From the NCBI GenBank assembly GCA_002707085.1, contig PALY01000075.1, positions 8,649 to 14,463 of the forward strand: a DNA stretch of 5,815 bases. Reading direction: 5' to 3'. Shown here piece after piece: positions 1-5,104 of the stretch. Under the pieces are notes generated by a model. It did no database searches and had not been told where the DNA came from. It worked only from the letters and a program-made list of their open reading frames with translations. Made by a program: the position numbers and the translations under genes. Every line of letters starts with the position of its first letter. The first letter of the stretch is position 1. The DNA is from Deltaproteobacteria bacterium (GTDB lineage: Bacteria; Myxococcota_A; UBA796).

Positions 1-392
1 CGACCTGTTGTGTCGGACAGTTCCTTTTCTACCGTTCGAACCATGTTGTCGAATGCATAGATGACATCGGCCTTGATGATGACCAAGTCTTGGTCGCCGT
101 TTGTGAGCCACAGTGCTTTGGCTTTTGCGCGTGTTTGGATTCCGGAACTCGATGACCAAGCTTCGGTGTAAGGGCTGCGTCGATTGTCGATGGCGCCGTT
201 GCGCCCTAAGTAATCGCACCGGTTGCTATAGCCGCCCATGGGTGCGCCCATTGGGAAATCGATAGCCACATCTGCCACACCTGCCATCGGAGCGCCTGCG
301 GTCAAATACACAGGCTCACGGACAGGGTCTTCACCCTTGCCGTTACAGGACCAAAGTAGAGCCAATAATGGGAGCGTTAACGTTCGAATCAT
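1..392 (-). CDS. Neutral/alkaline ceramidase-family lipoprotein, N-terminal part (gene runs off the left edge)
   Basis: The first 130 codons of a longer gene are visible. The N-terminus is a lipoprotein signal: a hydrophobic stretch at residues 5-14 ends in LLWSC, with Cys16 as the lipidated residue (Trp at -2 is unusual) and Asn at +2. The mature part reads like the start of neutral ceramidases (Ceramidase_alk family). It has AGVADVAIDFPMGAPMGGYS near residues 36-55, then GIQTRAKAKALWL, then LVIIKADVIYAFDNM. In known members the equivalents are a G-x-A-D-I strand, a GYS loop, a GIxxR segment and the V-x-x-D strand that leads to the HTHS zinc/catalytic region. Family members hydrolyse the amide bond of ceramide to sphingosine and fatty acid outside the cytoplasm. 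The HTHS motif lies beyond the window, so activity cannot be judged. The ATG overlaps the upstream bEBP stop (TAATG) and has no clear Shine-Dalgarno, which implies translational coupling. A non-ceramide amidase of the same fold is possible. Confidence 0.75.
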   Translation of the reverse strand, partial: MIRTLTLPLLALLWSCNGKGEDPVREPVYLTAGAPMAGVADVAIDFPMGAPMGGYSNRCDYLGRNGAIDNRRSPYTEAWSSSSGIQTRAKAKALWLTNGDQDLVIIKADVIYAFDNMVRTVEKELSDTTG

Positions 393-1843
393 TAGGCGCG
401 ATAATCAGTCGCATCGAGGCCGTACAACTTCATTTTTGTATACAGGGTTCGTCTGGTGATGCCCGCAGCCTTGGCTGTATTGATGAGGTGACCTTGGTTT
501 CGCTTGAGCAAGCGGTGCAAGTAGGTCCTTTCTACCTGGGCAGCAGCCCGTTCTACAGCAAGCTTCATGGGGAGTGTTTCATCGATAGTAAGCAGCGGTG
601 TTGTTCCGTATTGGTCCATGCGCGGGGAATGCCCGGGATGCATTTCAATGGGCAACATGTCGATTGTGACGGGCCTTCCTGCTGCAACGATGACCCAGCG
701 CTCGCACAGGGCGCGGAGTTGTCGGACGTTGCCAGGCCACGAGAATGAGGCGATGGCCTCCATTGCTTCTGGGCTGACTTGAGGGGTGGGCAAGCCATAA
801 TCCTTGGCAGCATCATCGATGAAGTGGCGAGTGAGTAATGGAATGTCTTCCACCCGTTCGCGGAGAGGCGGCAATGTGATGGGGAAGACGTTTAGGCGGT
901 AAAATAGGTCTTCCCGAAAACTTCCATCTCTCGTTTTACTTTGGAGATCCGCATTGGTTGCTGCGACAATTCGTGTGTCAACGTGAACAACTTCCTGGCC
1001 GCCAACTCTTCGGAAACACATCTCTTCAAGAACACGAAGAAGATTCACTTGTACGTTGAGTGAAGTCTCGCCCAGTTCATCTAAAAACAGCGTGCCACCG
1101 TCCGCCATCTCAAACACGCCTCGTCTGCGTCCTGAGGCGCCTGTGAACGAACCTTTTTCGTGGCCGAACAGTTCGCTTTCAAGGAGGGTTTCAGTGAAAG
1201 CTCCACAGTTAATGCTGATAAAGGGCTGATCTCTTCGCCGGCTTCTTTCATGGATTGCCCGACTGACCAGTTCCTTACCTGTGCCTGTTTCACCCAATAT
1301 CAGGACGGTAGCGTCCGTTGTGGCCACTGCTCGGATCTGGTCAAAGACACGCAGCATGCGTGGACTCTGCGTGAGCATGTGCGAAAAGCCTTGTCGATCC
1401 CGGACTTGCTCTCTGACGCGAGCCAAATCACGAACTCCACGTGTTTCAGCGAGTGCTTTTTCTGTGGCGCGGTGCAGGGCTTCTGCATCGACAGGGTTGG
1501 TCAATACGTCAATGGCTCCTGCTTGTACAGCAAGTACGCCTTCGCGCATATTCTCAGCTCCCAGGACGGCAACGACGGGAACTTCGGGAGCGCGATCTCT
1601 TAAGGTTTCCAGAAGGGGGATTCCGGAAAGATCGGGAAGGTCTAAGTTTGCGATGATGAGTTCTGGAGCAGCGTCGGAAATGTGTGCCAACGCTTCTCGA
1701 GCCGTGGGAGCGATAAAGACCTGGCGGTTCGCATTTCGCAAGACCATTTTTGTCTGGCGCGACGACAATTCGCCCGCATCGATGACCAGCACAGTCTCTT
1801 TTGTGCGCGCTTGGGTCACTCCCATGTCGAAACCATCCGGCAT
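392..1843 (-). CDS. Sigma-54-dependent transcriptional activator (NtrC-type bEBP) with degenerate receiver domain
   Basis: Residue numbers follow the longest reading, which has a GTG start at 1891 (499 aa). The chosen ATG at 1843 (residue 17, 483 aa) has AAAGGA 12 nt upstream; the ATG at 1825 is nearly as good. Domain 1 (about 33-150) is a CheY-like receiver. Domain 2 (about 172-403) is the AAA+ sigma-54 activation domain, with Walker A GETGTGKE (200-207), the sigma-54 contact loop GSFTGA (247-252, usually GAFTGA), Walker B GGTLFLDE (265-272) and FREDLFYRLNV (325-335). Domain 3 (about 443-492) is a Fis-type helix-turn-helix ending in RRTLYTKMKLYGL. The protein should remodel sigma-54 RNA polymerase using ATP. 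The receiver looks unable to accept phosphate: the phospho-acceptor Asp is Asn82, the conserved Thr is Leu110, the conserved Lys is Asn132, and one acidic-pocket residue is Ala39. No histidine kinase is adjacent. The gene overlaps the downstream ceramidase-like gene by one base. The sigma-54 promoter at 2877-2894 is an obvious candidate target. Confidence 0.95.
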   Translation of the reverse strand: MPDGFDMGVTQARTKETVLVIDAGELSSRQTKMVLRNANRQVFIAPTAREALAHISDAAPELIIANLDLPDLSGIPLLETLRDRAPEVPVVAVLGAENMREGVLAVQAGAIDVLTNPVDAEALHRATEKALAETRGVRDLARVREQVRDRQGFSHMLTQSPRMLRVFDQIRAVATTDATVLILGETGTGKELVSRAIHERSRRRDQPFISINCGAFTETLLESELFGHEKGSFTGASGRRRGVFEMADGGTLFLDELGETSLNVQVNLLRVLEEMCFRRVGGQEVVHVDTRIVAATNADLQSKTRDGSFREDLFYRLNVFPITLPPLRERVEDIPLLTRHFIDDAAKDYGLPTPQVSPEAMEAIASFSWPGNVRQLRALCERWVIVAAGRPVTIDMLPIEMHPGHSPRMDQYGTTPLLTIDETLPMKLAVERAAAQVERTYLHRLLKRNQGHLINTAKAAGITRRTLYTKMKLYGLDATDYRA

Positions 1844-1953
1844 GCCGGTTTTCAGTCCTTTGGTGTTTCCACCAACCCAGTAAAAACCCACCGGCCAAGA
1901 CTCTTCTTAGGGCGCGGCAGCAAGACCCCGAACAGAACACGGTCGGACACTTG

Positions 1954-1973
1954 TGGCAAGCAGTTATCCACAG
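1954..1973 (-). promoter_or_regulatory. Weak -24/-12 (sigma-54-like) element upstream of the bEBP gene
   Basis: On the minus strand TGGATAACTGCTTGC places GG (1969-1968) and GC (1957-1956) exactly 10 bp apart, and the -12 half TTGC is perfect. The -24 half is TGGATA rather than TGGCAC. If used, transcription would start near 1944, before any proposed start of the bEBP, which would suggest autoregulation. The same bases contain TTATCCACA, a perfect DnaA-box sequence, so the match may be coincidental. Confidence 0.22.
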
Positions 1974-1992
1974 ATTTTTAAAACGAAATTGG

Positions 1993-2036
1993 TTGACCGC
2001 TATTGGTCATATCTATGGCCGTTTTGTTTGGGCCAT
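1993..2036. promoter_or_regulatory. Cluster of four alternating ATGRCC-type half-sites (two inverted repeats)
   Basis: On the plus strand, TTGACC (1993-1998) faces GGTCAT (2005-2010), and ATGGCC (2015-2020) faces GGCCAT (2031-2036). The second pair is a perfect 6-bp inverted repeat with a 10-nt gap; the first matches at 5 bp with a 6-nt gap. The four are near-copies of one hexamer in alternating orientation within 44 bp. They lie in the 186-bp space between the TPR-protein stop and the bEBP start. This looks like a binding site for a dimeric regulator, possibly the bEBP itself. The second pair is followed by TTTT on the plus strand, but the stem is too short and the gap too long for a convincing terminator. 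The rest of the intergenic space (1892-2077) shows no gene. Confidence 0.35.
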
Positions 2037-2077
2037 TTTCGCGTCAATAGATCGCTTGGGACCGAAGGCGCATCGGC

Positions 2078-2617
2078 CTATTCTTCTATGGCCATTTGGT
2101 CGGATAATTCGTGGAGTCTGGTGTTGGACGGCCAATATTGGAGCGCTCGCTCCAGTCGGTTTTGTGCAAGCGGTATTAAGCCTTGTGACACCAGTTTTTC
2201 TATGATGGCGATTTCACTCTCTGGATGGGTTGGGGCAGGACCGTTTAGCAGTAAACGTAGACGGTGAACATCGGACGTTCGTTTTCCTGTTTGCTCCAGA
2301 GCGAAAGTGGCTTTCTTGGTAAGGGACAGCATGCCTCGCCTATGGGCTTCATCTGCAATGACGACGAGCGTGATTGGATGGTTTTTTGATAGCGCCAAAA
2401 GGGCCGCATGCTCTTTGTCAGAATTTGCCCCTCCATCATGTGCCAGTTCGCGAATCCGCTGACGGGCCAGGTTGGTGCGCTGGTTCTGCTTGATTTGTGG
2501 CAGCAGGAATAGGAAGCCAACCACAAGGACGGCCGGTATCGTCCAGGGTTCTATTTGAAGCCCAGCGGATCCAATTAATGAATCCAAGGCTTCGGTCATT
2601 CCACCGAATCCACGCAT
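2078..2617 (-). CDS. Membrane-anchored TPR-like helical protein, function unknown
   Basis: A 179-aa protein with one clear membrane segment (about 25-42, starting at W25). It is followed by a basic stretch (KQNQRTNLARQR), so the C-terminal 135 residues should face the cytoplasm. The soluble part is almost entirely helical. The last stretch (about 138-175) has the spacing of a tetratricopeptide repeat: G-x2-PLAQNRLERAL-x2-WPSNTRLHEL. The middle (about 68-125) resembles HEAT/TPR-like paired helices. No catalytic motif is visible, so a scaffold or partner-binding role is the most that can be inferred. It starts 29 nt after the 53-aa gene stop and is probably co-transcribed with it from the sigma-54 promoter. 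No Shine-Dalgarno precedes the ATG at 2617. The ATG at 2599 (residue 7) has GGTGGA almost touching it, so the start is uncertain. I do not recognise the family. Confidence 0.8.
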   Translation of the reverse strand: MRGFGGMTEALDSLIGSAGLQIEPWTIPAVLVVGFLFLLPQIKQNQRTNLARQRIRELAHDGGANSDKEHAALLALSKNHPITLVVIADEAHRRGMLSLTKKATFALEQTGKRTSDVHRLRLLLNGPAPTHPESEIAIIEKLVSQGLIPLAQNRLERALQYWPSNTRLHELSDQMAIEE

Positions 2618-2633
2618 ATCAAAATATTCGATT

Positions 2634-2651
2634 AGTAGATATGGATCTACT
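2634..2651 (-). repeat. Intercistronic inverted repeat over the stop codon of the 53-aa gene
   Basis: AGTAGAT and ATCTACT form perfect 7-bp arms around a 4-nt loop. The stop codon (2649-2647) is inside the structure, which lies between the 53-aa and 179-aa genes. An AT-rich run (AATATTTTGAT) follows on the minus strand. The stem is AT-rich and lacks a clean U-tract, so it could be a weak attenuator, an mRNA processing or stability element, or chance. Confidence 0.35.
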
Positions 2652-2808
2652 CAGCGTGTACAGGTACGCTCTCAGCTGGGGTTGCATCTGCAGTTGATGC
2701 AAAGATTGCGGAAGCGGCGAGCCACGCGAATGCTAAGGCGAGAAAACCGGTCATTATCCATGACGTAGACGGTTTTTCTTCATGCTTGATGGTGAGGGAA
2801 CGTGCCAT
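2647..2808 (-). CDS. Small (53-aa) single-span membrane protein, function unknown
   Basis: An ATG at 2808 opens a 54-codon frame ending with TAG. The product starts MARSLTIKHEEKPSTS (charged, cytoplasmic side). A 20-21-residue hydrophobic segment of W, F, L and A follows (residues 17-37), then a short acidic tail ADATPAESVPVHAE that should be periplasmic. The tail contains possible signal-peptidase sites (IFA-S, ADA-T), so cleavage cannot be excluded. AGGT lies 8 nt before the ATG as a weak Shine-Dalgarno. The main support is context: it is the first frame after a near-perfect sigma-54 promoter, with a 59-nt leader, and it precedes the membrane-anchored TPR protein by 29 nt. It resembles other small envelope-stress or regulatory membrane proteins only in form; I recognise no family. 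Such short genes are often missed in annotation. Confidence 0.65.
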   Translation of the reverse strand: MARSLTIKHEEKPSTSWIMTGFLALAFAWLAASAIFASTADATPAESVPVHAE

Positions 2809-2822
2809 TGGGGGAACCTGGA

Positions 2823-2871
2823 TCAGCGGGGAAGTGTAGGGAACGCGACGCGTTCCTAATTCAGCGGGGAA
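2823..2871. promoter_or_regulatory. Leader element: 17-bp palindrome flanked by 11-bp direct repeats
   Basis: A perfect inverted repeat GGAACGCG-A-CGCGTTCC (2840-2856) sits between two identical copies of TCAGCGGGGAA (2823-2833 and 2861-2871, 38 bp start to start). Counting from the start predicted by the sigma-54 promoter (about 2867), the palindrome is at +12 to +28. One direct repeat straddles +1 and the other is at +35 to +45, just before the weak Shine-Dalgarno of the 53-aa gene. As DNA it could be a repressor operator; as RNA it would form a GC-rich stem near the 5' end. The spacing makes chance unlikely, but its role is inferred. Confidence 0.55.
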
Positions 2872-2876
2872 TAGTG

Positions 2877-2894
2877 AAGCAAGAGGTGTGCCAA
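2877..2894 (-). promoter_or_regulatory. Sigma-54 (-24/-12) promoter for the 53-aa/179-aa gene pair
   Basis: On the minus strand TTGGCACACCTCTTGCTT matches the RpoN consensus YTGGCACR-N4-TTGCW at every defined position. The invariant GG (2892-2891) and GC (2880-2879) are separated by the required 10 bp. The predicted start is about 2867, 59 nt before the ATG of the 53-aa gene. A search by eye found no other full match in the window. The gene for an intact sigma-54 activator lies downstream on the same strand, which supports function. Confidence 0.82.
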
Positions 2895-2912
2895 TACTGT
2901 CACTTGATGTTC

Positions 2913-2941
2913 ATTTGATCTTGTTTCTCTTGTCATGTCAA
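2913..2941 (-). promoter_or_regulatory. Possible sigma-70-type promoter overlapping the 24-bp palindrome
   Basis: On the minus strand a perfect -35 TTGACA (2941-2936) is followed after 17 bp by TCAAAT (2918-2913), a 4-of-6 match to the -10 consensus that lacks the key second-position A. Its -35 box lies inside the palindrome at 2924-2947, so a protein bound there would block it. It could provide basal transcription of the same two genes. The poor -10 keeps confidence low. Confidence 0.28.
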
Positions 2942-2947
2942 GAGAAA
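2924..2947. promoter_or_regulatory. 24-bp interrupted palindrome: candidate activator-binding site or 3' hairpin
   Basis: TTTCTCTTG (2924-2932) and CAAGAGAAA (2939-2947) are perfect 9-bp arms around TCATGT, itself a CATG palindrome. The centre is about 69 bp upstream of the start predicted from the sigma-54 promoter, at the near edge of where bEBP enhancer sites occur. It also lies 9 nt after the stop of the 2957-4147 gene, where a terminator hairpin would be. However, the stem is AT-rich and no T-tract follows on the minus strand, so a protein-binding site is favoured. Confidence 0.5.
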
Positions 2948-2956
2948 ATAGAATAT

Positions 2957-4147
2957 TTAATCAAGAGTCACGGTCTTTTCTTTCTTTATGGATACGTCAT
3001 ATCCCTTGTCGATCCATTGTTTCTCGATGCTGTCGACCCATGTGTCGATGTCTTTGCTTGATGCGACGGGTTCAGGCGTGGTTGCTACACCCCAGTCTCC
3101 GCCTTCGGGCGTACACTTGCTAAGTCTTGGTTTTACCGCTTGCATGGGGGCGCGTACGTCGTTGAGGATAATCCAGCGTGTTCCAGACTCGTCAACCTTC
3201 GCTACGTGGAGAAGGGCTGTCTTTTGCCCGTCACATTCAGCGCGTTCGATGCTGACTGCACCATAGGTAAACCGTCCTTCTTCACTCACTCTGTCCGGAT
3301 ACACCTTGGACAGTAGCTGTGCTGCCGCTTGGTGCGCCCCAGCATTGGCAAGTCTGTCGGCAACAGAGCGTGCTTTGTCGCGGTTTACATTGGATGCGAT
3401 CTCCACCAATGCTGCTTCAAGCTTGGCTTGTGATTCAGGGAGGATCGGTTCACCAATCCCGGGCCGAACAGCAGCTTCCATTTGCATCAGGATGGCATCG
3501 AAGGGGCCTTCGTTCGCTCCATTGATGGCGGCCTTGGCAAGATGAGGAAGGGCATCTACACCCTTTCGGCTCACCACAACGCCAAGGAGGGCGTTGTATT
3601 TTTCGTCGAACATGCTCTTCGGTGGCTTTTCAGCTTGTTCTGTGAGCCAAGTGCCTAAATCCGGGCTTTGGCAGCCCACCAAGGCATCGTCCCATTGCTG
3701 GAATTCGATATCTCTGAGTCCGAAATATGCGCCCTTTAGGAAGATGACGACTTTGGGTTTGTCTGCGCAGCTATTTCCAATTTTTTCTGCTACTTGATCG
3801 CGGACATCATAGTCGAGAGCGTCGTGCGATAGCACTTTCCACACTGGACCAAACACTTCACTGTCTATTGCGGCCATACAGAGATTCACGAGTGCGCCGG
3901 CGCTCTTCGCTCGAGGCAACAAAGAGTTGAACTGAGCTTCAGCTTCGTCGCGACTACAGCGGGCCAGGGCGCGAAAGTTGGCTGGGAGGGAAGTGCTCGA
4001 TGAGGCGAGCGCCCTTCGGACTAGCGAATCACAGCCGGCTTCTGCTGGGGAAGACGACAAGATTGCAGCAAGGAATATCCACATAATCATACCCACAAAA
4101 ATAGTGTGCCTTGTGTCTACCAACTCAGGAGCGGCTCGTCGACACAT
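2957..4147 (-). CDS. Secreted helical seven-cysteine protein, function unknown
   Basis: A 396-aa protein in the longest reading. A hydrophobic segment at about 16-34 ends in SSSPAEA|GC, so signal peptidase I cleavage after Ala37 is likely; Glu at -3 argues against a lipobox at Cys39. The mature part is mainly helical from about 40 to 280, with HEAT/TPR-like helix pairs (for example DVRDQVAEKIGN and KLEAALVEIASN). A different C-terminal domain (about 290-396) has short strands and a Lys-rich end. Cysteines are at 39, 64, 90, 127, 159, 305 and 345; with an odd total, at least one would be unpaired. No catalytic motif is seen. The start is unsettled. The ATG at 4147 has no Shine-Dalgarno but supplies the positive n-region (RR, R13). 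The ATGs at 4090 and 4084 are closer to the hydrophobic core, and GTGGGT precedes 4084 at good spacing. It appears to be transcribed on its own, with palindromic DNA upstream and downstream. I do not recognise the family. Confidence 0.85.
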   Translation of the reverse strand: MCRRAAPELVDTRHTIFVGMIMWIFLAAILSSSPAEAGCDSLVRRALASSSTSLPANFRALARCSRDEAEAQFNSLLPRAKSAGALVNLCMAAIDSEVFGPVWKVLSHDALDYDVRDQVAEKIGNSCADKPKVVIFLKGAYFGLRDIEFQQWDDALVGCQSPDLGTWLTEQAEKPPKSMFDEKYNALLGVVVSRKGVDALPHLAKAAINGANEGPFDAILMQMEAAVRPGIGEPILPESQAKLEAALVEIASNVNRDKARSVADRLANAGAHQAAAQLLSKVYPDRVSEEGRFTYGAVSIERAECDGQKTALLHVAKVDESGTRWIILNDVRAPMQAVKPRLSKCTPEGGDWGVATTPEPVASSKDIDTWVDSIEKQWIDKGYDVSIKKEKTVTLD

Positions 4148-4189
4148 AGAATGAGACAGATGTAGAACCCGTTTTCTTCATTTTCGCTT

Positions 4190-4214
4190 CCACTGTTGCT
4201 CAACAGTGGCCACT
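4190..4214. promoter_or_regulatory. Perfect palindrome upstream of the secreted-protein gene
   Basis: CCACTGTTG and CAACAGTGG (4190-4198 and 4201-4209) are perfect 9-bp arms around CT. The right arm overlaps a second palindrome AGTGGCCACT (4205-4214). The core also recurs nearby: GTTGCTCAA (4195-4203) has its reverse complement TTGAGCAAC at 4271-4279. The element lies 43 bp before the ATG at 4147. No T-tract follows on the minus strand, so an operator is more likely than a terminator for the upstream lipoprotein gene. No promoter could be called with confidence in 4148-4282. Confidence 0.45.
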
Positions 4215-4282
4215 TCGGTGCAATGTCGGAGCTGCTTTCTGAGTGTGGGCGCCCGAAAATTTAAACAGACTTGAGCAACATT

Positions 4283-5068
4283 CTACTGGTTATCCAGCCA
4301 CGCTTCGACGATTTCAGCTTCCTTCTGCATCTCGCCGATGGCGAGATTGAGTGCTGTGGACTCCGGGACGGGTGCGTCACCCAGTTCGGTAATCGCCCAA
4401 ATCGCCTGCAGCCGGATGGAGTCTCCACCTTTCCAGGGGATGGTTGCCGAAAGGTAGAACTGTTGCCTTACTTTCAGCCAAGAGGGCCTCGCGCTCAGTG
4501 GCTGCATCAGCCAGCTACGGGAGATGTGCGCCAAACCTTCGTCTGTTTCTACCCAGCGATGTTGGGTGCGGTTGTTGGTGGATGCCTGAATATTAAGTGG
4601 TAGTTGCTTTACTGCGAACGTGTCGTAATGGTGCAGTTCGCAATCTTCGTCCATAAAACAATCGGCATCGTTTAGAACATTTTCACGTTGATAGCTTAGG
4701 AAGCCTTCAAATACTTCTGTGGTGGGTCCTGCAACGGTTACGCCGACCACAGGGTTGACCTTGTACTTGCTTTGAGATGCGACAGCAGCTCCAATAAGTC
4801 CGGTGATGTCTCTACTGCACGCATCCAGGTCGTTGGCTTCTTCTTGACTCAGGTTGTTGACCGTGAAGCCCTCCTTGGTTTCTTCAAGGTTGTCTTCCAT
4901 CCAGGCACGCAAATTAACAAACCCGGCTTCAAGCTCGTCTGGGTCCTCGTCTTGAGCATGAACAAAAAGGAAGCCAGTAAGCTGATCGAGTTCGCCTGGC
5001 GCTTCAGCCGGCCTGCACCCGATCAGTGAAGCGAAGAGTATGGGGGCGATAAATCTCATGATGTACAT
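4283..5068 (-). CDS. Uncharacterised lipoprotein next to the lipid kinase gene
   Basis: A 261-aa protein with a classic lipoprotein signal: Arg5, a hydrophobic core at 6-16 and the lipobox LIGC, with Cys18 lipidated. Arg at +2 favours outer-membrane sorting by the usual Asp rule. Early in the mature chain is an acidic patch (QDEDPDELE, 39-47). Other cysteines are C84, C137 and C143; the last two lie in an acidic loop DADCFMDEDCE that could bind a cation or form a disulfide (inference). The C-terminal half has alternating strand-like segments (VRQQFYLSATIPW, IRLQAIWAIT) and ends in a helix. No enzyme motif is visible and I do not recognise the family. The ATG at 5068 has GGCGG 6 nt upstream; the ATG at 5059 would trim three residues and leave the signal intact. 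It follows the lipid kinase by 36 nt and is probably in its operon. Confidence 0.85.
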   Translation of the reverse strand: MYIMRFIAPILFASLIGCRPAEAPGELDQLTGFLFVHAQDEDPDELEAGFVNLRAWMEDNLEETKEGFTVNNLSQEEANDLDACSRDITGLIGAAVASQSKYKVNPVVGVTVAGPTTEVFEGFLSYQRENVLNDADCFMDEDCELHHYDTFAVKQLPLNIQASTNNRTQHRWVETDEGLAHISRSWLMQPLSARPSWLKVRQQFYLSATIPWKGGDSIRLQAIWAITELGDAPVPESTALNLAIGEMQKEAEIVEAWLDNQ

Positions 5069-5104
5069 ATTGTACCGCCGAACACTACTTCATGCATTCT
5101 TCTT

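Noticed and set aside
368..748. Plus-strand 126-codon frame across the bEBP C-terminus and the ceramidase-like start
   Set aside because: No ribosome site or recognisable motif, and it is antisense to two supported genes.
1079..1096. Minus-strand TGGCACGCTGTTTTT as a sigma-54 promoter
   Set aside because: The -12 half lacks the essential GC, and the site is inside the Walker B coding region of the bEBP.
1160..1883. Long plus-strand open frames opposite the bEBP gene (147 and 200 codons)
   Set aside because: They mirror a well-supported AAA+ gene in antisense, have no recognisable domains and are rich in Ser/Arg/Cys as expected of shadow frames.
1964..1972. TTATCCACA, a perfect DnaA-box sequence next to an AT-rich run
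   Set aside because: A single box without a cluster, AT-rich repeats or dnaA/dnaN neighbours; a lone 9-mer is expected by chance and does not support an origin.
2015..2039. ATGGCC/GGCCAT followed by TTTT as a plus-strand terminator
   Set aside because: Six-bp stem with a 10-nt loop, only four Ts and no plus-strand gene to terminate; better explained as part of the half-site cluster.
4207..4222. Plus-strand TGGCCACTTCGGTGCA as a sigma-54 promoter
   Set aside because: GG/GC spacing is right, but TGGCCA and GTGC deviate from the consensus and there is no plus-strand gene downstream.
4247..4254. GGGCGCCC palindrome next to AT-rich sequence as a terminator for the lipoprotein gene
   Set aside because: An 8-bp palindrome cannot form a useful stem-loop, and the AT-rich run lies on the wrong side for minus-strand termination.
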